Assembly: GCF_964058935.1 (NCBI RefSeq)
Contig: NZ_OZ060372.1
Span: 124,001 to 188,000, forward strand
DNA from: Buchnera aphidicola (Pemphigus populi)
GTDB lineage: Bacteria > Pseudomonadota > Gammaproteobacteria > Enterobacterales > Enterobacteriaceae
Direction: 5' to 3'
Length of the DNA stretch: 64,000 bases
Positions within the stretch are counted from its first letter, which is position 1. Every line of letters starts with the position of its first letter. The notes below the pieces were generated by a model. It was not told the origin of the DNA. It did not search any database and was given only the letters and a program-made list of their open reading frames with translations. Position numbers and translations under genes: made by a program. Positions 1-7,964 of the stretch are shown here, piece after piece.

Positions 1-100
1 CTTTATTAATTTCATAAAGATAATAATATTATAATTATTTATTTTTAAAAATTTTTAATTTTAATTAAAAGTAGTTTTACATAAAGTATACATATTTTAT

Positions 101-2317
101 ATGGGTAATATTGTGTTTATTATACAAGTTGCAATTTTTTTACCGATTAAAAAAATTTTTGAATATACTTGTCCTAAAGAAATAACTCCTATTATTGGTA
201 GTCGGGTGTCAGTACCTTTTGGAACCAGAAAGATAATAGGTATGATTATATCTTTTTATTATCATACTTGTACGGTGCATTTAAAATTAAAATCTATTTG
301 TTCTATTATTGATGCAGATTCAATTTTTACTAATAGTTTATGGAAAACATTAGAATGGTCTTCTATTTATCATCATTGTTCAATGGGATATATATTATAT
401 CATGTTTTACCTATTTTTGTTAAAAAAGGTAAAGTAGTTGAATCGATAACATTATATAAATGGATGATAACAAAAAAAGGAAAAGATATAGATATCAATA
501 TCTTAAAGAAAACACCAAGACAATATCATGCTTTATCAGTATTACGTCATAGATCAATTTTAAAAAATGAATTTAAAAAATATAACTTGTCTCATTATGT
601 GTTGAAAAAATTAAAAGATAAAAACTTGTGTAGCGCATATGTTTTTTCTCAGAATATTTATAATAATACGAATAATATTTTAATAAAAAATTTTGATTTA
701 CAATTAAATAAAAAAGAATTATTTACTATTGAAAAAATTTTAAATAGAGAAAATTATTTTAAATCTTGGTTGTTAATAGGTATGCAGTATAAAGTAAAAA
801 GACAGATATATTTTAGTCTAGTATTAGAATTACTTAAAAAGGGATTACAAATACTCATTTTAGTTTCTAATGATAATATGGTTGATCATATTGTTTCTTT
901 ATTTCAGACTTATTTTAATGTGCCAGTTGATGGATTTTATTCCAGCACAACTAATTATCAAAAGTTTTCCATATGGTTTCGTGCAAAAAATAATAAAACA
1001 GCAGTGATTATAGGTACCAAACAAGCTATTTTTATTCCTATAGATAAATTAGGTATTATTATTATAGATGAAGAACATAGTATTACTTATAAGAATAAGA
1101 AGGGATGGTTGTATAATGCTAGGGATATAGGAGTTGTGAGAGCTTATCAAGAAAAAATTCCTATAGTGATAGAATCAGTATCACCTACTTTAGAAACGTT
1201 AAAAAACGTTATTAATAAAAAATATCAATATGTTAATTTACATAGATCTATATTAAATAAAAAGAAAATAATACAGCAGATCATTAATATTAAAGGTGAA
1301 AGATTAAAAAGTGGATTATCTGTTACTTTGATTAATAGAATTAACCAACATATATATAAAAAAAATACTGTAGTACTTATTGTAAATAACAATAATTATA
1401 TCTTTTTTATACTATCTTGTAAAAACTGTCATTGGACGGCTAAATGTGATCTATGCAATGAATATTATTATTTTAATGAACATTATCAGGAATTGTATTG
1501 TAGATTTTGTTTCATTAGATTTTCTGTTCCTTTATTTTGTTTCGATTGTGGGTCAGCAGAGATAGTTGCACGTTGTTTTAATATGGAATACATGAGAATT
1601 TCTATTAAAAAAATTTTTTCTGGTACACCTATATTATGTATTAATTATAATAGTAAAAATTTTAAAAATATTATTAATAAAAATTTTTTACAAAGTATCT
1701 TAAATCAGGCATTGATTATATTAGTAAGAGAACAGGATATTTTTAGTGCTCATTTATTTAATGCTACTTTAGTAGGAATGGTGTTAATAGATTCTTATTT
1801 TACATCTATGACATTTCGTTCTATAGAAAGATTTGCCCAATTTTATACTTATTCCATTAATTTATTAAATAACAATTCTAAAAATTTTGAAATGTTAATA
1901 CAAACATCATACCCTAATGATATTAATTTAAATCAATTAATACAAGAAGGTTATCATAAGTTATCTATTAATTTATTGAGAAAAAGAAAAGTTTTACAAT
2001 TGCCGCCATTTACTTATCATGCTGTTATTTATGCTTATAGTAAAAAATATTATAAAGTAGAAAATTTTTTTTTAATTTTTCAGAAAATCATAAAAAATAG
2101 AGAAAAAGAAAAAAATAGCAATATTTGGATGATGGGCCCTTTTCCTGAATTAAGTCGATCAATAAATAAAAAAAACTGTGTATATAAATTATTGCTGCAG
2201 CATTCTTCTCGTCGATTATTGCATAATATATTAAAACATAGTATTAACCTTATTAGTACTATTCCGGTTGCTCGAACAATAAAATGGATATTGGATATAG
2301 ATCCGATTGATATTTAA
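101..2317 (+). CDS. priA: PriA-like primosomal protein with degenerate helicase motifs
   Basis: PriA recognises stalled forks and loads the replisome (PriB, DnaT, DnaB). The 738 aa ORF is full length (E. coli 732) and matches PriA end to end: N-terminal 3'-end-binding domain (about 1-105), helicase region, eight zinc cysteines (C440, C443, C449, C452, C467, C470, C480, C483) and an intact C-terminus ending WILDIDPIDI. The Walker B box DEEH (323-326) is kept. The Walker A signature GVTGSGKT is replaced by GMQYKVKR (227-234); motif IV NRRG is NNNN; motif V (near 542-565) and the arginine-rich motif VI (near 583-594, now SINLLNNNSK) are gone. The reading frame is uninterrupted, so this looks like a protein kept without ATPase/helicase activity, not an ordinary pseudogene. 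That functional reading is inference. No neighbour shares its operon. Confidence 0.9.
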   Translation: MGNIVFIIQVAIFLPIKKIFEYTCPKEITPIIGSRVSVPFGTRKIIGMIISFYYHTCTVHLKLKSICSIIDADSIFTNSLWKTLEWSSIYHHCSMGYILYHVLPIFVKKGKVVESITLYKWMITKKGKDIDINILKKTPRQYHALSVLRHRSILKNEFKKYNLSHYVLKKLKDKNLCSAYVFSQNIYNNTNNILIKNFDLQLNKKELFTIEKILNRENYFKSWLLIGMQYKVKRQIYFSLVLELLKKGLQILILVSNDNMVDHIVSLFQTYFNVPVDGFYSSTTNYQKFSIWFRAKNNKTAVIIGTKQAIFIPIDKLGIIIIDEEHSITYKNKKGWLYNARDIGVVRAYQEKIPIVIESVSPTLETLKNVINKKYQYVNLHRSILNKKKIIQQIINIKGERLKSGLSVTLINRINQHIYKKNTVVLIVNNNNYIFFILSCKNCHWTAKCDLCNEYYYFNEHYQELYCRFCFIRFSVPLFCFDCGSAEIVARCFNMEYMRISIKKIFSGTPILCINYNSKNFKNIINKNFLQSILNQALIILVREQDIFSAHLFNATLVGMVLIDSYFTSMTFRSIERFAQFYTYSINLLNNNSKNFEMLIQTSYPNDINLNQLIQEGYHKLSINLLRKRKVLQLPPFTYHAVIYAYSKKYYKVENFFLIFQKIIKNREKEKNSNIWMMGPFPELSRSINKKNCVYKLLLQHSSRRLLHNILKHSINLISTIPVARTIKWILDIDPIDI

Positions 2318-2397
2318 GAAATATTAAAAATATTTTATATATGATATGAAAAATCTTTATATTCTGAAATATTTATATCAATAGAATTACAATTCTC

Positions 2398-2416
2398 ATT
2401 CTCTATTTTAGAGAAT
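2398..2416 (+). terminator. Hairpin downstream of priA
   Basis: A perfect 8-bp stem, ATTCTCTA with TAGAGAAT and a 3-nt loop, lies 80 bp after the priA stop. No T-run follows directly, so it is a possible 3' end or processing hairpin and not a clear intrinsic terminator. Confidence 0.3.
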
Positions 2417-2548
2417 AGAGCATGAAGGGTTTATTTAAAAAATATTAATTATATTTAAAATTTTAAATAAAAGTTGAATAATCATAAACTGTTAAAAATA
2501 TAATAAAAATTATTTATATGCAGGTTTTTCATATTTATATGAGGATAT

Positions 2549-3820
2549 ATGTTACATAATATATTAATTAATGAATTAAAAGAGAGAGGATGTATAGCAC
2601 AATGTACAGATGAACAGGGATTGTTGCAGAGTATGTTATCTAATTCTATTGCTCTTTATTGTGGTTTTGATATCACTGCCGATAGTTTGCATGTAGGTCA
2701 TATTTTACCTTTGTTATGTTTAAAAAGATCTCAAATGTTAGGTAATAAACCAATTGTTTTATTGGGTGAAGCCACTAGTTTAATTGGGGATCCTAGTTTT
2801 AAAAATGTAGAAAGAAAATTAAATAATATAGAATCTATTATTTTATGGAGAAAAAATATTACCAAACAGATTGCAAATTTTCTTGATTTTCATTGTGGAA
2901 AAAATAGTGCTAAAATTGTTAATAACCAAGATTGGTTTGGCAATATTAATGTATTAACTTTTTTACGAAATGTAGGTAAACATTTTTCTGTTAATCAAAT
3001 GATTAACAGAGAATCTGTAAAAAGAAGGATTCTTTCTGGCAATCAAGGAATATCTTTTACTGAATTTTCTTATAGTTTACTTCAAGCGTATGATTTTTCA
3101 ATGTTATATAAAAAATATTCAGTAACTTTGCAAATTGGAGGTTCAGATCAATGGGGAAATATTACCTCTGGTATTTTTTTAACTCGTCGATTATTCAATA
3201 AAACAGTATTTGGATTAACTTTACCTTTATTAGTGCAAGAAAATGGTATTAAATTTGGTAAAACAGAAACAGGAACTTTGTGGTTGGATCCTAAAAAAAC
3301 TAGTCCTTATAAATTTTATCAATTTTGGATTAATCGATCAGATTCAGAAATTTTTAATTTTTTGAAAATGTTTACTTTTTTAAGTCTTAATGAAATTAAA
3401 AATATAAAAACAAAAAACATTGACAATAATGATTTTTATTTACCTAGAACTGTTTTAGCAGAAAGTATTACTAGTTTAGTGCATGGAAAAACAGGCATGT
3501 TTGCTGCCAAAAGAATTTCGTCTTTTTTATTTTCCAAATCTGTAAATGAGTTGATGATTTCTGATTTCCAACAATTGAAACAAGATGGAATACCTTTTAT
3601 TAAATTATTGGGTAATGAAGATTTACAGCAGGCTCTAGTTTATGCTGTTTTAGCACCTTCTCGTGGTCAAGCAAGAAAAATGATTACTGATGGTGCGATA
3701 TACATTAATAATTGTTTAAAAAGAGATAGTAAATATCATTTTAGAGATTCTGATAAAATATTTGGAAAATTTACTTTATTACGTCGTGGAAAAAAACATC
3801 ACTGTTTATTATGTTGGTAA
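2549..3820 (+). CDS. tyrS: Tyrosyl-tRNA synthetase
   Basis: Class Ic synthetase that charges tRNA-Tyr with tyrosine in the cytoplasm. At 423 aa it is one residue shorter than the E. coli enzyme and colinear with it. Visible motifs are the HIGH-type HVGH after [13 protein letters not shown] (about 36-52), the tyrosine-pocket segment [14 protein letters not shown] (about 195-208), the KMSKS-type KFGKTETGT (about 234-242) and the C-terminal S4-like tRNA-binding domain ([10 protein letters not shown], then TLLRRGKK). The ATG is preceded by GAGGATAT. It stands alone and converges on sufA 97 bp downstream. Nothing looks degraded. Confidence 0.97.
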   Translation: MLHNILINELKERGCIAQCTDEQGLLQSMLSNSIALYCGFDITADSLHVGHILPLLCLKRSQMLGNKPIVLLGEATSLIGDPSFKNVERKLNNIESIILWRKNITKQIANFLDFHCGKNSAKIVNNQDWFGNINVLTFLRNVGKHFSVNQMINRESVKRRILSGNQGISFTEFSYSLLQAYDFSMLYKKYSVTLQIGGSDQWGNITSGIFLTRRLFNKTVFGLTLPLLVQENGIKFGKTETGTLWLDPKKTSPYKFYQFWINRSDSEIFNFLKMFTFLSLNEIKNIKTKNIDNNDFYLPRTVLAESITSLVHGKTGMFAAKRISSFLFSKSVNELMISDFQQLKQDGIPFIKLLGNEDLQQALVYAVLAPSRGQARKMITDGAIYINNCLKRDSKYHFRDSDKIFGKFTLLRRGKKHHCLLCW

Positions 3821-3916
3821 AAATAATTTTTATATATAAGATCTTTTGTGGAGGAAAATATAAAAAATAATGATACAGATATTTATTTTAAATAAAAATT
3901 AAAAAAATTTTATTTC

Positions 3917-4282
3917 TTATAATTCGAAACTTTCTCCACAACCACAGTAATTTTTTGTATTATAATTTTTAAATTGAAATATTTGATTTAAACCTTTTGT
4001 CACAAAGTCAATTTCCATACCTTCTAATATAGTTAATATTTTTTTTGATATAAACAATGTGGCACCATTCTTCAAGAATTCAATTTCTTCTTTTTGCTTT
4101 TCTTGAGCTAATTCCATCACAATGCGAAATCCGGCACATCCTGATTTTTTTATTTTAATTCTAATTCCTTTATTTTTTGGATTTTTACCAATTAAATAAG
4201 ATATCTGCATTAATGCATTTTTTGTTAAGTGAATTCCTTGAAATAATGTTTGACTATTAATTTTATTGGTGATATTTGTCAT
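3917..4282 (-). CDS. sufA: SufA, A-type iron-sulfur cluster carrier
   Basis: A-type carrier that passes [2Fe-2S]/[4Fe-4S] clusters from the Suf scaffold to apoproteins. The 121 aa product has the three family cysteines: one in SGCAGFR and two in the C-terminal CGCGESFEL. The segment DFVTKGLNQIFQF matches SufA more closely than ErpA or IscA, and position supports this: E. coli sufA lies a few genes from ydiK, the next gene here. No sufBCDSE genes follow; immediately downstream is the convergent 3' end of tyrS. The carrier is therefore separated from any operon partners, which must be elsewhere if they exist. ErpA is the main alternative name. Confidence 0.88.
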   Translation of the reverse strand: MTNITNKINSQTLFQGIHLTKNALMQISYLIGKNPKNKGIRIKIKKSGCAGFRIVMELAQEKQKEEIEFLKNGATLFISKKILTILEGMEIDFVTKGLNQIFQFKNYNTKNYCGCGESFEL

Positions 4283-4832
4283 ATGTATAAATTTTCCTAA
4301 TTTTTTAAATTATTTCTTTTAGATAAATGAACTTTTATATTATATAATATATACCGGTGATATGTATATTTTTATATAAAAATTTTTATGTTAATAAAGT
4401 GATTTCACAATATTTGTTTTTTAAAGCTTTTACACCATGTGCCAATAAATATTGGTATAATATTAAATATTTTTTGTTATTAATGAATAAAATTTTTAGT
4501 AATATAGTTATTATTATACATATTTTTAAAATTTTTTATGATTATTAAAATTGTAAGTCCCATTAAGTATGATGTAATTAATTATTTTTTATTAGAGTAA
4601 ATATTCTAAAATGAAACATTTTAAAAGTAATAGTTTAATTTCAATTTTTATATAAAATTTTTTTATAAAAAATATAATATAAAAACTCGATATTTTTTCT
4701 TCTATAATTTTTCTCTTTTATAAATACATAATAATATAATTTTATTTATACGTTATATGTATTGTCTCCATTGGTAAGAGGTATTATTTTTTCAAGTTAA
4801 ATAATCCAAGAACTATTGAGGTGTAATTGCGT
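4283..4832. other. 550-bp divergent spacer, no gene recognised
   Basis: AT-rich spacer between the divergent sufA and ydiK starts, presumably holding both promoters. No tRNA, coding similarity or strong promoter could be supported. The 63-codon frame at 4357-4548 has biased low-complexity composition (Y, F, I, N) and no family resemblance. Confidence 0.5.
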
Positions 4833-5933
4833 ATGTATAATTACAAGAATAGTATAGATTTGCCACAAGCTATATTTTCATTATTTTTTTTTATTATTCT
4901 GACATTAACTAGTTTTTGGATTATTCGTCCATTTTTTTTAGGATTTTCTTGGGCGAGTATGATAGTAATTGCTACTTGGCCATTTATGTTAAAACTGCAA
5001 TTTTTATTTGGAGGGAAACGTTATTTTGCTGTTATTATAATGACTATTTTTTTATTGCTTATTTTTATTATTCCTGTTGTTTTTTTAGTAAACAGTTTAA
5101 TTGAAAATAGTGTACCTTTAATGAATTGGTTAACTTCAGGAAAGTTACAATTTCCTAATTTAAATTGGCTACAAGATATACCTATTATTGGGATAAAATT
5201 ATTTATCAGTTATCATAAATTACTAAATGAGGGAGGAGTATCTTTAATCACTCAAATTCAACCTTATATGGGTATTACTACTGAATTTTTTATTATACAA
5301 GTAGGTAATTTTGGTCGTTTTGTTGTTGATTTAATTTTTATGTTAATTTTTAGTTCTATATTATATTGGAATGGAGAACAAGTTGGAAATATTATTCGTC
5401 ATTTTGCATTTAGATTAGCCGCTAAACCAGGCGATGCAGTAGTTTTACTTGCAGGACAAGCTATTCGAGCGGTTGCATTAGGAGTGGTTGTAACTGCTTT
5501 GGTACAAGGAATATTAGGTGGTATAGGGTTAGTAACCTTAGGAATACCTTATGCTTCTTTACTAATGATTTTAATTATTTTATTTTGTTTAATCCAATTG
5601 GGTCCCTTACCAGTTTTAATCCCTGCTATTGTTTGGCTTTACTGGCACGGTAATGCAACCAGTGGAACTGTATTATTAGTTTGGAGTGGTATTTTGTGTA
5701 TTTTAGATCATATTTTACGGCCAGTATTAATACGAATAGGTGCTGATTTACCTATATTATTAATTTTATCCGGAGTAATTGGTGGACTTCTTGCATTTGG
5801 TATGATCGGTTTATTTATTGGACCAGTGGTCTTAGTAATTTCATATCGTTTGCTTTCATCTTGGATGAATGAAATTCCTTCTCCTGATTCATTTTCCACT
5901 ATACCAATTAAAAATATATCAAAAAATAAGTAA
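4833..5933 (+). CDS. ydiK: YdiK, AI-2E family (PerM-like) inner-membrane transporter
   Basis: Multi-pass membrane protein of the AI-2E/UPF0118 permease family; the substrate of YdiK is not established. About 366 aa (E. coli 370). Hydrophobic segments cover most of the chain. The conserved C-terminal half reads QAIRAVALGVVVTALVQG, then QLGPLPVLIPAI and ADLPILLILSGVIGGLLAFG, nearly identical to YdiK. I chose the ATG at 4833; a TTG at 4827 sits closer to the GAGG at 4818-4821 and would add two residues. In E. coli, as here, it lies between the suf genes and aroH. Confidence 0.9.
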   Translation: MYNYKNSIDLPQAIFSLFFFIILTLTSFWIIRPFFLGFSWASMIVIATWPFMLKLQFLFGGKRYFAVIIMTIFLLLIFIIPVVFLVNSLIENSVPLMNWLTSGKLQFPNLNWLQDIPIIGIKLFISYHKLLNEGGVSLITQIQPYMGITTEFFIIQVGNFGRFVVDLIFMLIFSSILYWNGEQVGNIIRHFAFRLAAKPGDAVVLLAGQAIRAVALGVVVTALVQGILGGIGLVTLGIPYASLLMILIILFCLIQLGPLPVLIPAIVWLYWHGNATSGTVLLVWSGILCILDHILRPVLIRIGADLPILLILSGVIGGLLAFGMIGLFIGPVVLVISYRLLSSWMNEIPSPDSFSTIPIKNISKNK

Positions 5934-5980
5934 AATAATATTTACTGTGTTTGATATTTATAAAAACTTTTAAAAAAATA

Positions 5981-6000
5981 ATTAGAATAAATATTCTAAT
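5981..6000. repeat. Short perfect palindrome
   Basis: ATTAGAATA and TATTCTAAT flank a 2-nt centre, 48 bp after the ydiK stop. Being pure AT-rich DNA it may be chance or a weak transcript-end structure. Confidence 0.25.
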
Positions 6001-6187
6001 TTATTTTAAAGAAATTAAATATAAGTTTATGAGTAGATTATTTTTTTTAAGTAAAATATATAATTAGGTTTTATTAATCACAAAATATAATTATTAATTA
6101 TTTTTATAAAAATTTTATTATAATTAATTTTTATTACGAGCAGATTGTTCATGGATTAATCTAAAAATAATAGAATGATTAGTATAT

Positions 6188-6220
6188 ATAATTGAATATT
6201 TATATATTCAATTATTTTTT
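6188..6220 (+). terminator. Intrinsic terminator-like hairpin
   Basis: A perfect 12-bp stem (ATAATTGAATAT with ATATTCAATTAT, loop TTAT) is followed directly by six T. It lies 255 bp downstream of ydiK and upstream of the aroH promoter region, so it could end the ydiK transcript. Confidence 0.5.
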
Positions 6221-6403
6221 ATTATTGTTAATAAATATTTTATTAGTGAATAGTATTGATTACATAAAATATTTTAAAAAATTTTTAAATATTTTTAATA
6301 AATATTAATTTTTGTTTGGTATATGTAATATCATTAATATTTACATGGTATTTTTTATACCTATAATCATTTCTTAAAAAATATTTTTAAATTTAAAATT
6401 AAA

Positions 6404-6433
6404 TTGCAACTATCTAATTAGTTTGATTATGAT
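6404..6433 (+). promoter_or_regulatory. Putative aroH sigma-70 promoter
   Basis: TTGCAA at 6404-6409 and TATGAT at 6428-6433 are spaced by 18 bp, about 55 bp before the aroH start. Such hexamers are common in AT-rich DNA, so the support is modest. It gains weight from the TrpR-operator-like palindrome that fills the spacer. Confidence 0.35.
6408..6423. promoter_or_regulatory. TrpR-operator-like palindrome before aroH
   Basis: AACTATCTAATTAGTT matches the E. coli trp operator core AACTAGTTAACTAGTT at 13 of 16 positions and keeps both AACTA/TAGTT arms at the right spacing. E. coli aroH is a TrpR target, so the position is meaningful. The sequence shows only the site; whether a trpR gene survives in this genome is unknown. 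Confidence 0.4.
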
Positions 6434-6487
6434 TCTAATCATATCTTGTTGTTATTTCTAGAATATAGACTAATTATAGAGAAAAAA

Positions 6488-7534
6488 ATGAAAAAAACAG
6501 ACGAATTACGGACAATACGAATCGATCCATTGGTAACACCATCTGAATTAGCTAAGCGTTATGCTATTACTCCAGAGATTATGGATAATGTTATTACGAC
6601 AAGGAATAATGTTGCTAGAATAATAACAGGACAGGATAAACGTCTATTAGTTATTATAGGACCTTGTTCAGTACATGATCCTGAAGCGGCAGTTGAATAT
6701 GCATCGAGACTTAATGTATTAAGAAAAAAGTATCATTCTCGTCTTGAAATTATAATGAGGACGTATTTCGAAAAACCAAGAACTGTTGTTGGATGGAAAG
6801 GATTAATTTCAGATCCTGATCTGAATAGTAGTTTTCGGGTGAATCATGGATTATCCATTGCTAGAAAATTATTATTAGATATTAATAGATTAGGTATGCC
6901 TGCTGCCACAGAGTTTTTAGATATAGTAATTGGGCAATTTATAGCAGATCTTATTAGTTGGGGAGCTATAGGTGCAAGAACAACAGAAAGTCAAATTCAT
7001 CGTGAAATGGCTTCTGCTTTATCATGTCCTGTTGGTTTTAAAAATGGTACTGACGGTAATATTCGTATTGCCATCGATGCTATTAGAGCGGCTAGAGTAA
7101 AACATTTATTTTTAGCACCTGATAAACATGGACAGATGACCATTAATCATACAAGTGGTAATCCATTTTGTCATATTATTATGCGTGGTGGAATATCTCC
7201 AAATTATCATGTTGAAGATATTGCTTTGGCTGTAAAACATTTACATGATTTCGGTCTTTCAGAATATTTAATGGTTGATTTTAGTCATGGAAATTGTTTA
7301 AAACAACATCGTCGTCAACGTGATGTTGGTGAATCTATAGCTAAACAAATTTACAACGGTTCTACAGCTATTGTAGGTGTTATGATTGAAAGTTTTTTAG
7401 AAGAAGGTGCTCAAGCAATAATTGATAATGAATTTTTGATTTATGGTAAATCAATTACAGATCCGTGTTTAGGTTGGGATGATAGTGTATGTTTGATTGA
7501 TCGATTAGCAAAATCTATTGATAGTCGTTTTTAA
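6488..7534 (+). CDS. aroH: DAHP synthase, tryptophan-sensitive type (AroH)
   Basis: Condenses phosphoenolpyruvate with erythrose 4-phosphate to DAHP, the first step of the shikimate pathway. From the ATG at 6488 (MKKTDELRT, matching MNRTDELRT of E. coli AroH) the product is 348 aa, exactly the E. coli AroH length; a frame-compatible ATG 42 bp upstream is less likely. Conserved stretches include IIGPCSVHDPEAA, RTYFEKPRTVVGWKGL, GARTTESQIHREMASALS and the metal/PEP residues in MVDFSHGNC. It matches AroH better than AroF or AroG. A TrpR-like operator and a strong terminator flank it, so it is likely monocistronic. Its presence suggests supply of aromatic amino acids. Confidence 0.95.
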   Translation: MKKTDELRTIRIDPLVTPSELAKRYAITPEIMDNVITTRNNVARIITGQDKRLLVIIGPCSVHDPEAAVEYASRLNVLRKKYHSRLEIIMRTYFEKPRTVVGWKGLISDPDLNSSFRVNHGLSIARKLLLDINRLGMPAATEFLDIVIGQFIADLISWGAIGARTTESQIHREMASALSCPVGFKNGTDGNIRIAIDAIRAARVKHLFLAPDKHGQMTINHTSGNPFCHIIMRGGISPNYHVEDIALAVKHLHDFGLSEYLMVDFSHGNCLKQHRRQRDVGESIAKQIYNGSTAIVGVMIESFLEEGAQAIIDNEFLIYGKSITDPCLGWDDSVCLIDRLAKSIDSRF

Positions 7535-7538
7535 TTAT

Positions 7539-7580
7539 AAATAGGGGTATCAGTTAATCTTATACTGATACCCCTATTTT
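7539..7580 (+). terminator. Strong intrinsic terminator of aroH
   Basis: A perfect 16-bp inverted repeat (AAATAGGGGTATCAGT with its complement, 9-nt loop) begins 5 bp after the aroH stop and ends in TTTT. It is one of the most G+C-rich hairpins in the window. Confidence 0.9.
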
Positions 7581-7859
7581 ATGTAAATATTTTAGTAATT
7601 TTTACTATATTTAATATACAATATGAAAATTAATTATTTTTTGATACTATAAAAAATATTAAATACTATTATTTTTTACTCATATAAGGTCTAAATATTT
7701 TTTTTAAAATTGTAGATATATGCTATTGAATACTTATTTATTGTTTTATTTTAAAATATTTTTTGATCCAAAATATTTATAATATATATTATAGATTTTA
7801 ATATTGGATAATTACTATTTTATTTTTTCATCATTTTTTAGATATAAGTAGATGGATAT

Positions 7860-7964
7860 ATGATTACTGTTTAGTAATAGATATTTTAAAAATAAATTTA
7901 AGTATATTCAATAAAATTTTTGATAGAAGCTTATGTTAATGGTTAGTTAGTTGGTGTAGATACT
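7860..7964 (+). pseudogene. Decayed 5' end of thrS (lost TGS domain)
   Basis: In the same frame as the thrS ORF, the sequence from ATG 7860 reads M-I-T-V followed by several stops, then SIKFLIEAYVNG, a TAG at 7944-7946, then LVGVDTVIKCNAEVTI running into the thrS ORF. E. coli ThrRS has [21 protein letters not shown] at this place, so the TAG sits where Glu (GAG) was. About 14 codons are missing relative to E. coli. This is the relic of the N-terminal TGS domain; the rest of thrS is intact and must start downstream. Confidence 0.75.

Noticed and set aside
4357-4548. 63-codon open frame between sufA and ydiK
   Set aside because: Composition is the F/I/Y/N/K mix expected of translated AT-rich DNA, no ribosome binding site and no resemblance to a family.
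4760-4815. tRNA-like words (TTGGTAAGAGG and TTCAAGT) upstream of ydiK
   Set aside because: No acceptor stem, no anticodon arm and wrong spacing; a chance resemblance.
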